Shown here one piece after another: positions 7,156 to 11,540 of a stretch of DNA of 11,540 nt. The stretch is from Bacteroidales bacterium (GTDB lineage: Bacteria > Bacteroidota > Bacteroidia > Bacteroidales > SM23-62). The DNA is taken from positions 1 through 11,540 of the forward strand of contig JADHVS010000137.1 of NCBI GenBank assembly GCA_016783865.1, written 5' to 3'. How positions within the stretch are numbered: position 1 is the first letter of the stretch; each line of letters begins with the position of its first letter. The notes under the pieces were generated by a model. That model had not been told where the DNA came from and searched no databases. It worked only from the letters and a program-made list of their open reading frames with translations. Position numbers and translations under genes: made by a program.

Positions 7156-7575
7156 TTAAGTAAACGACCACTCTATCTGGCTTATCATAAAAATCAACGC
7201 CAGTATGACCAAGAGGTTCATAACAGTCACCGAGTAATTGTATATCCCCCTCTTTTCCTTGAATTTTCGCCGGATCATTATCCCGATGTTAGGCAGGAAG
7301 AAGGCAATGAGCACGATGATGTAATAGATCACTGAAGTCCCGTTTTCCATTACCTCCTCAGTACTTACCTCGTTGTCGGTGAAGAACAACACCAGGTAGA
7401 CAAATCCAAGAAAGAACGCAAGGTATAGCAAATAGCTGATTTTCAGCGAAATAGTAGATATTTTCCTTTTCCTGTGCAGCCTGAATGGTTTGAGTATAAT
7501 GATAGCAATGATAAATACAAACAGGAATGTTGCAATAAAGATGAAATGCAGCAGAAATTGAAAAAAATTGTTCAT
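7156..7575 (-). CDS. Unrecognised four-helix membrane protein
   Basis: This 139-aa protein is not one I recognise. It shows four hydrophobic segments at about 5-29, 46-65, 83-101 and 116-134. A basic loop joins helices 1 and 2 (FRLHRKRK, 31-38) and another joins helices 3 and 4 (RRKFKEKRG, 102-110). An acidic loop lies between helices 2 and 3 (TDNEVSTEEVMENGT, 66-80). The positive-inside rule would put both termini outside the cytoplasm and both basic loops inside. No catalytic or metal-binding motif is visible. The gene is convergent with miaA (13 bp between stops) and lies 129 bp downstream of dpp5, separated by a dispersed repeat. It is a real gene by composition and length, of unknown function. 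Confidence 0.75.
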   Translation of the reverse strand: MNNFFQFLLHFIFIATFLFVFIIAIIILKPFRLHRKRKISTISLKISYLLYLAFFLGFVYLVLFFTDNEVSTEEVMENGTSVIYYIIVLIAFFLPNIGIMIRRKFKEKRGIYNYSVTVMNLLVILALIFMISQIEWSFT

Positions 7576-7622
7576 AGCGAACAGGTTTTATACAATATCA
7601 AATAAATATATGAAAAATCCGT

Positions 7623-7692
7623 GAATCCAGCGTGCGCATTCTCCCCCGACTGCCTCGCCCGCCCGGAGAGCACAGCGGCGAGGAGCTTCAAT
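7623..7692. repeat. Palindrome-rich dispersed element, copy 2
   Basis: This is a second, shorter copy of the element at 2500-2641. The left end is 7623-7640 (16 of 18 matching), TCCCCCGA lies inside at 7642-7649, and the right end GAGGAGCTTCAAT (7680-7692) is identical. An internal 7-bp stem CCTCGCC/GGCGAGG pairs 7653-7659 with 7677-7683. The right end stops 12 bp from the dpp5 stop codon. Confidence 0.6.
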
Positions 7693-7704
7693 CCGCCTTC
7701 CGGA

Positions 7705-9801
7705 TCATTCCTTCAGGTATTTGTCGAGCCATCCGAAAAACTCTCTCTGCCAGAGGATTGCGTTTTGCGGCTTGGTAACAAAATGGGTTTCATCCGGGAA
7801 AAACATCAACTTACTTGGAACACCCAGCAGTTGAGCCGCATTAAATGCCTCCATGCTCTGCGTGTAAGGGATCCGGAAATCATTCTGCCCGGTGATGATC
7901 AGTATGGGTGTATCCCAGTTCTGCACGGCCAGGTGTGGTGAGAACTCATAACTCTTTGGTTTGGGATCCTGCCAGTAGGGCCCTTCATAATCGAAATTGA
8001 CGAAAAACATCTCTTCAGTTTCCCCATACATGCTTTCAAAATTGAAAATTCCGCAATGGGCAATAAAGGCTTTGAACCGCTTCTCATGATGACCGGCTAG
8101 CCAGAATACCGAGTAGCCTCCATAGCTGGCTCCCACAGAACCCAGACGGTTTTCATCAATAAATGGTTCTTCTTTTAATTCATCGATGGCGCTGAAATAA
8201 TCTTTCATGTTTTGTCCCCCATAATCGCCCGATATCTGCAGGTTCCACTCATGGCCAAAGGTGGGCAATCCCCTCCTGTTAGGTGCCACAATAATATAAT
8301 CGTTGGCAGCCATCATCTGGAAATTCCAGCGGTATGAAAAGAACTGGCTGGCGGCACTCTGCGGACCTCCCTGACAATACAGCAGGGCGGGGTATTGTTT
8401 GGTGTCATCAAATCCGGGAGGATAGATGACCCATACCAGCATGTCTTTGTTGTCTGTGGTATTGATCCATCGTTCTTCCACCTGGCCCATTTCAATATGG
8501 TCATAAATGGGCTGGTTAATGAAGGTGAGCTGGGTCTCCTCCCCATTTTCCGGATTGATCCGGAATACCTCCGATGCCATTCGCATCGACATTTTTGTTC
8601 CAATCATAGTTTCTCCTGCCATGGAGAATGATGTATAATCGTGAGTGCCTTCTGTAACCTGGGTTATTGCTAAACCGGCCAGACTGATCTTATAGATCTG
8701 GTAGGTGGCATGGATACCAGACAGGAACCATATCTCCTTGTCATCTTTGCTCCAGATATATTGAGAAGCCTCCTGGTCGAATTCTTCAGTCAGGTATGTT
8801 TTTTCACCAGATTCCAGGTCGCACAGCATCAGACGCTTTCTATCAGCCTCATAACCAGGTGTTTCCATGCTTTCAAATGCGATCTTCTTCCCATCATTCG
8901 AGAACACCGGGTACTTATCATACCCTGGCATGCCCTCGGTCAGGTTCCGGGTCTTCCCTGATTCCTTGCTATACAGGTATATATCTGAGTTGGTGCTGAC
9001 GGCATATTCTTTCCCTTTCATTTTTTTACAGGTATATGCAATGTACTTACCGTCCTTGCTCCAGGCAATCTCACTGGCATCGAAGTAGGGCGAAAGGGGC
9101 GAATCCCATGCTTCCCCTGGCATAATATCAGTTGCATCGGCAATTTTACCATCCTGAATGGAAGCTACAAAAATATGGCTGTAATTTTCATCGGTCCAGT
9201 CATTCCAGTGCCGGTACATCAGGTCGTCAAAGATCTTCACATTGGCCAGCGGAAGATCGGGATATTGCTCGGCAAGGGTCTCATCGATTTTTACATCCGA
9301 TGTAAACAGGATATGATCACCCGCAGGGGAATACTCAAAACTGTTAATCCCTCCTTCATGATCAGAAACCTGTACCAATTCCGACCCGTCGGGATTCATT
9401 TCCCAGATCTGCGGGGATCCCGATTTGCCAGTGATGAAACCTATTTTTAATCCATCCGGGGTCCAGCGAGGATTATAATATGAACCATCACTGCCGGTTA
9501 GTTTCACAGGATCCCCATCCTGGATAACCTGAATGAATATATCCGTAGCGCGTCCATTGGTATTGGCATCGTAGCGGGTCACAGAATATACTATCTCAGA
9601 ACCGCCGGGGGATAATTGCACTTCACCCAGCCTGCCAAATTTCCAGAGGATCTCCGGGGTGAGAACACCGTTTGAAATTTCTGTTTCGGTGAGCCTTCCC
9701 GAAAAATCAGATTCAGTGGTTAAAGTTTTCTGATTGGTACTGGTGCATGCATACAGCAATGACAACAGGAGGATGGCTCCTGAAAGTTTAATAGGATTCA
9801 T
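7705..9801 (-). CDS. dpp5: S9 family dipeptidyl-peptidase 5-like lipoprotein
   Basis: The protein is a 698-aa serine peptidase of the prolyl-oligopeptidase clan (S9). The signal peptide ends in a lipobox LLYAC with Cys19, so it is probably a lipoprotein facing the periplasm or cell surface. Residues about 50-430 form a beta-propeller of WD40/TolB-like repeats (SPGGSEI, TPDGLKI, SPAGDHI, SKDGKYI, SNDGKKI). The C-terminal alpha/beta hydrolase holds the triad: Ser559 in GASYGG (557-562), Asp641 in GQNDFR and His673 in DETHF. The stretches YCQGGPQ, ISGDYGGQNM and WLAGHHEKRF closely resemble Porphyromonas DPP5 as I remember it. That enzyme releases dipeptides with a hydrophobic P1 residue and feeds peptide uptake in amino-acid-fermenting species. 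The match is from memory and was not aligned. It lies 49 bp downstream of recA and could be read through from it. Confidence 0.93.
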   Translation of the reverse strand: MNPIKLSGAILLLSLLYACTSTNQKTLTTESDFSGRLTETEISNGVLTPEILWKFGRLGEVQLSPGGSEIVYSVTRYDANTNGRATDIFIQVIQDGDPVKLTGSDGSYYNPRWTPDGLKIGFITGKSGSPQIWEMNPDGSELVQVSDHEGGINSFEYSPAGDHILFTSDVKIDETLAEQYPDLPLANVKIFDDLMYRHWNDWTDENYSHIFVASIQDGKIADATDIMPGEAWDSPLSPYFDASEIAWSKDGKYIAYTCKKMKGKEYAVSTNSDIYLYSKESGKTRNLTEGMPGYDKYPVFSNDGKKIAFESMETPGYEADRKRLMLCDLESGEKTYLTEEFDQEASQYIWSKDDKEIWFLSGIHATYQIYKISLAGLAITQVTEGTHDYTSFSMAGETMIGTKMSMRMASEVFRINPENGEETQLTFINQPIYDHIEMGQVEERWINTTDNKDMLVWVIYPPGFDDTKQYPALLYCQGGPQSAASQFFSYRWNFQMMAANDYIIVAPNRRGLPTFGHEWNLQISGDYGGQNMKDYFSAIDELKEEPFIDENRLGSVGASYGGYSVFWLAGHHEKRFKAFIAHCGIFNFESMYGETEEMFFVNFDYEGPYWQDPKPKSYEFSPHLAVQNWDTPILIITGQNDFRIPYTQSMEAFNAAQLLGVPSKLMFFPDETHFVTKPQNAILWQREFFGWLDKYLKE

Positions 9802-9850
9802 AGATTTGGGTTTTGGTTGAACGCAAGGTCCTTATATCAGTTGCGGTCTG

Positions 9851-10867
9851 TTATAGCTTGCTGTTATAAGATTCAAAGATCTTGGTTTCAAGTTCTTCAG
9901 CGAGTTCAGGATTATCCATCAGCAATTGCTTCACGGCATCCCTGCCCTGTCCCAGTTTAGTATCTGCATAACTGAACCATGATCCGCTTTTCTTTATCAG
10001 TTCCAATTCAACACCCAGGTCGACCAGCTCTCCGGTTTTGGAGATGCCCTGGCCATACATAATATCAAACTCCGCTTTCTTGAAAGGTGGAGCCACTTTG
10101 TTCTTAACGATTTTTACCCGGGTCCTGTTTCCCAGGATATCTTCACCTTCTTTAAGCTGACCTGTACGACGGATGTCGACCCTGATTGAGGCATAAAACT
10201 TAAGAGCATTACCACCCGTGGTTGTTTCGGGATTTCCAAACACCACTCCTATCTTCTCCCTGAGCTGGTTAATGAACATGCAGCAGGTATTGGTCTTACT
10301 GATATTGGCAGTCAGTTTTCGCAGGGCCTGGGACATGAGGCGGGCCTGCAATCCCATTTTGGAATCTCCCATTTCACCTTCAATTTCCGCTTTGGGAGTT
10401 AGTGCTGCTACAGAGTCGATGACTACTATATCAATTGCACCCGAACGGATCAGGTGGTCGGTGATCTCCAGTGCCTGTTCCCCGTTATCAGGTTGTGAAA
10501 TCAGCAGATTTTCGATGTCCACACCCAGCTTCTGGGCATAGAACCGGTCGAAGGCATGCTCGGCATCGATAAAGGCAGCAATGCCACCAGCCTTTTGAGC
10601 TTCAGCAATGGCATGCAACGCAAGTGTCGTTTTTCCTGATGCTTCGGGGCCAAAAATCTCAGTTACCCTTCCTCTTGGATAGCCACCTACACCAAGTGCC
10701 AGGTTTATTGAGATGGAGCCGGAATCGATGATCGATACATCCTCAATAGGCTGGTCCCCCATCTTCATGATGCTTCCTTTGCCATAATCTTTTTCTATTT
10801 TGCTCAGTGTCAGCTCAATGGCCTTTAACTTTTCATTCTTGACCTTATCTTCCTTCGGTTCAGACAT
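9851..10867 (-). CDS. recA: Recombinase RecA
   Basis: RecA forms filaments on single-stranded DNA and drives homologous strand exchange and the SOS co-protease response. The 338-aa length is normal. Visible features are Walker A GPEASGKT (73-80), AEHAFD (102-107) with the catalytic Glu103, Walker [10 protein letters not shown] (148-156), DNA-binding loop L1 in [14 protein letters not shown] (163-176) and loop L2 in [17 protein letters not shown] (203-219). The C-terminus is short and moderately acidic. AEHAFD, rather than the commoner AEHALD, is a variant I associate with Bacteroidota. No intein is present. The gene starts 26 bp after the bcp stop in the same direction, so a bcp-recA operon is likely; a 14-bp palindrome lies in that gap. 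Confidence 0.99.
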   Translation of the reverse strand: MSEPKEDKVKNEKLKAIELTLSKIEKDYGKGSIMKMGDQPIEDVSIIDSGSISINLALGVGGYPRGRVTEIFGPEASGKTTLALHAIAEAQKAGGIAAFIDAEHAFDRFYAQKLGVDIENLLISQPDNGEQALEITDHLIRSGAIDIVVIDSVAALTPKAEIEGEMGDSKMGLQARLMSQALRKLTANISKTNTCCMFINQLREKIGVVFGNPETTTGGNALKFYASIRVDIRRTGQLKEGEDILGNRTRVKIVKNKVAPPFKKAEFDIMYGQGISKTGELVDLGVELELIKKSGSWFSYADTKLGQGRDAVKQLLMDNPELAEELETKIFESYNSKL

Positions 10868-10877
10868 AGTTTGGATT

Positions 10878-10891
10878 TTTTCTGCAGAAAA
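10878..10891. promoter_or_regulatory. 14-bp perfect palindrome just upstream of recA
   Basis: TTTTCTGCAGAAAA is a perfect inverted repeat ending 10 bp before the recA ATG, inside the bcp-recA gap. It could be an operator or part of the recA leader. It is not the Escherichia coli LexA box (CTGT-N8-ACAG). No protein that would bind it is encoded in the window. Chance is possible in AT-rich DNA. Confidence 0.3.
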
Positions 10892-10893
10892 CG

Positions 10894-11358
10894 CTATGCG
10901 TTTAAAGCTGTGATTATTTGATTCGTATGGTCTTTCGTGTCGACCTTCTCAAAGATCTTTATAATTTTTCCTGATTCGTCAATGACGAAAGTTTTCCTGA
11001 TTATCCCTTCATATTCCTTCCCGTACATTTTCTTTGTTCCCCATGCTCCATAAGCCTTTAACACATCTTTATCCGTATCAGAGATCAGGTTGAAGGGTAA
11101 TTCATATTTGCTGATGAAATTCTGATGCGACTTTTCACTGTCGGCGCTTACACCGATCACCTCGAACCCCATGTTTTTCAGTTTGCTGAAATTATCCCTT
11201 AGGTTACATGCTTCGGCTATACATCCCGGTGTATTATCCCTGGGATAAAAATAAAGGATCACTTTTTTCCCTGTTAATTCACTCAACGATATGCTATTCC
11301 CATTCTGATCGGCTCCTGTGAACGCAGGAGCCATGTCGCCTTCTTTCAGTTGCGCCAT
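10894..11358 (-). CDS. bcp: Thioredoxin-dependent thiol peroxidase (Bcp/PrxQ peroxiredoxin)
   Basis: Bcp reduces hydrogen peroxide and organic hydroperoxides in the cytoplasm, using thioredoxin as electron donor. The 154-aa protein has the thioredoxin-like fold with [10 protein letters not shown] (37-46); Cys46 is the peroxidatic cysteine and Thr43 the conserved active-site threonine. Cys51, five residues on, is the resolving cysteine of the PrxQ type. Arg121 in IIRKTF fits the third conserved catalytic position. No signal peptide is seen. It is the first gene of a minus-strand run followed by recA. The upstream 180 bp are AT-rich and should contain the promoter, but I could not pick out a clear Bacteroidota -7/-33 pair. 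Confidence 0.97.
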   Translation of the reverse strand: MAQLKEGDMAPAFTGADQNGNSISLSELTGKKVILYFYPRDNTPGCIAEACNLRDNFSKLKNMGFEVIGVSADSEKSHQNFISKYELPFNLISDTDKDVLKAYGAWGTKKMYGKEYEGIIRKTFVIDESGKIIKIFEKVDTKDHTNQIITALNA

Positions 11359-11440
11359 TTTTTCCCGGTTTAAAAAATTAAAATTACAATAATTGAATCA
11401 AATTATGGTGTCATGTTAATAACTTAAGAATACAATTAAA

Positions 11441-11540
11441 TATCGAATAACGAACATGGATATTTGATTTTTTTGATTTATTAGTTTTTGTTCATGTTTT
11501 TCTCAGCGGTCTTAATGCTAGTTACGAATATGGATATTAG
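11441..11540. repeat. Degenerate 7-bp-like repeats D upstream of bcp, running off the window
   Basis: Units TATCGAA (11441), TAACGAA (11448) and CATGGAT (11455) follow one another. A near copy CGAATATGGATATT (11525-11538) differs by one base from CGAACATGGATATT (11451-11464), 74 bp away. Between them lies T-rich DNA with no ORF. The array is weaker and more AT-rich than A-C and continues beyond the window edge. Confidence 0.45.

Noticed and set aside
10218..10541. A 107-codon plus-strand frame inside recA
   Set aside because: It is antisense to RecA loops L1 and L2 and shows no features of its own.
1..11540. Defence, toxin-antitoxin, phage or biosynthetic cluster
   Set aside because: All recognised genes are housekeeping or envelope genes. 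No transposase, integrase, nuclease-helicase pair or toxin-like small ORF pair was seen on either strand.

Overview
The window looks like a chromosomal, mostly housekeeping stretch of a Bacteroidota genome, probably Bacteroidales-like. The evidence is a dipeptidyl-peptidase-5-type S9 peptidase that closely resembles the Porphyromonas enzyme, a RecA with the AEHAFD variant, a secreted protein with a C-terminal SPOR-like domain, a barrel protein with thrombospondin-type-3 (TSP3) and EF-hand calcium motifs, the absence of clear Shine-Dalgarno sequences before starts, and moderate GC in genes with AT-rich leaders. No strain or species can be assigned from the sequence alone.

Layout. Plus strand, 1-5628: the C-terminal half of uvrA (cut by the window edge), a LOG/TIGR00730 phosphoribohydrolase-like gene, a secreted SPOR-domain protein with two tandem copies of an N-terminal domain, and an outer-membrane beta-barrel-like protein ending in TSP3 and EF-hand motifs. 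Minus strand, 5651-6103: smpB, convergent with the barrel gene. Plus strand, 6222-7142: miaA, divergent from smpB. Minus strand, 7156-11358 (listed from right to left, in transcription order): a bcp-type peroxiredoxin, recA, a dpp5-like lipoprotein peptidase and an unrecognised four-helix membrane protein. bcp, recA and dpp5 are spaced 26 and 49 bp apart and may be co-transcribed.

Functional themes are DNA repair (uvrA, recA), translation quality and tRNA modification (smpB, miaA), oxidant defence (bcp), and envelope or periplasmic proteins (SPOR protein, barrel protein, dpp5, 4-TM protein). No mobile element genes, CRISPR array, rRNA or tRNA were seen.

The non-coding DNA is the least ordinary part. 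Four intergenic regions carry degenerate arrays with a 7-bp period (around 1668-1746, 4096-4140, 6135-6213 and 11441-11540). One of them runs across a stop codon. Two other spacers (2500-2641 and 7623-7692) carry what look like two copies of one dispersed element, with the same left end (16 of 18 bases) and the same right end (13 of 13 bases) but different interiors. Several strong hairpins sit at gene ends. No gap between genes exceeds 300 bp. I found no convincing evidence of a new multi-gene system; the repeat families and the two envelope proteins deserve the second look.
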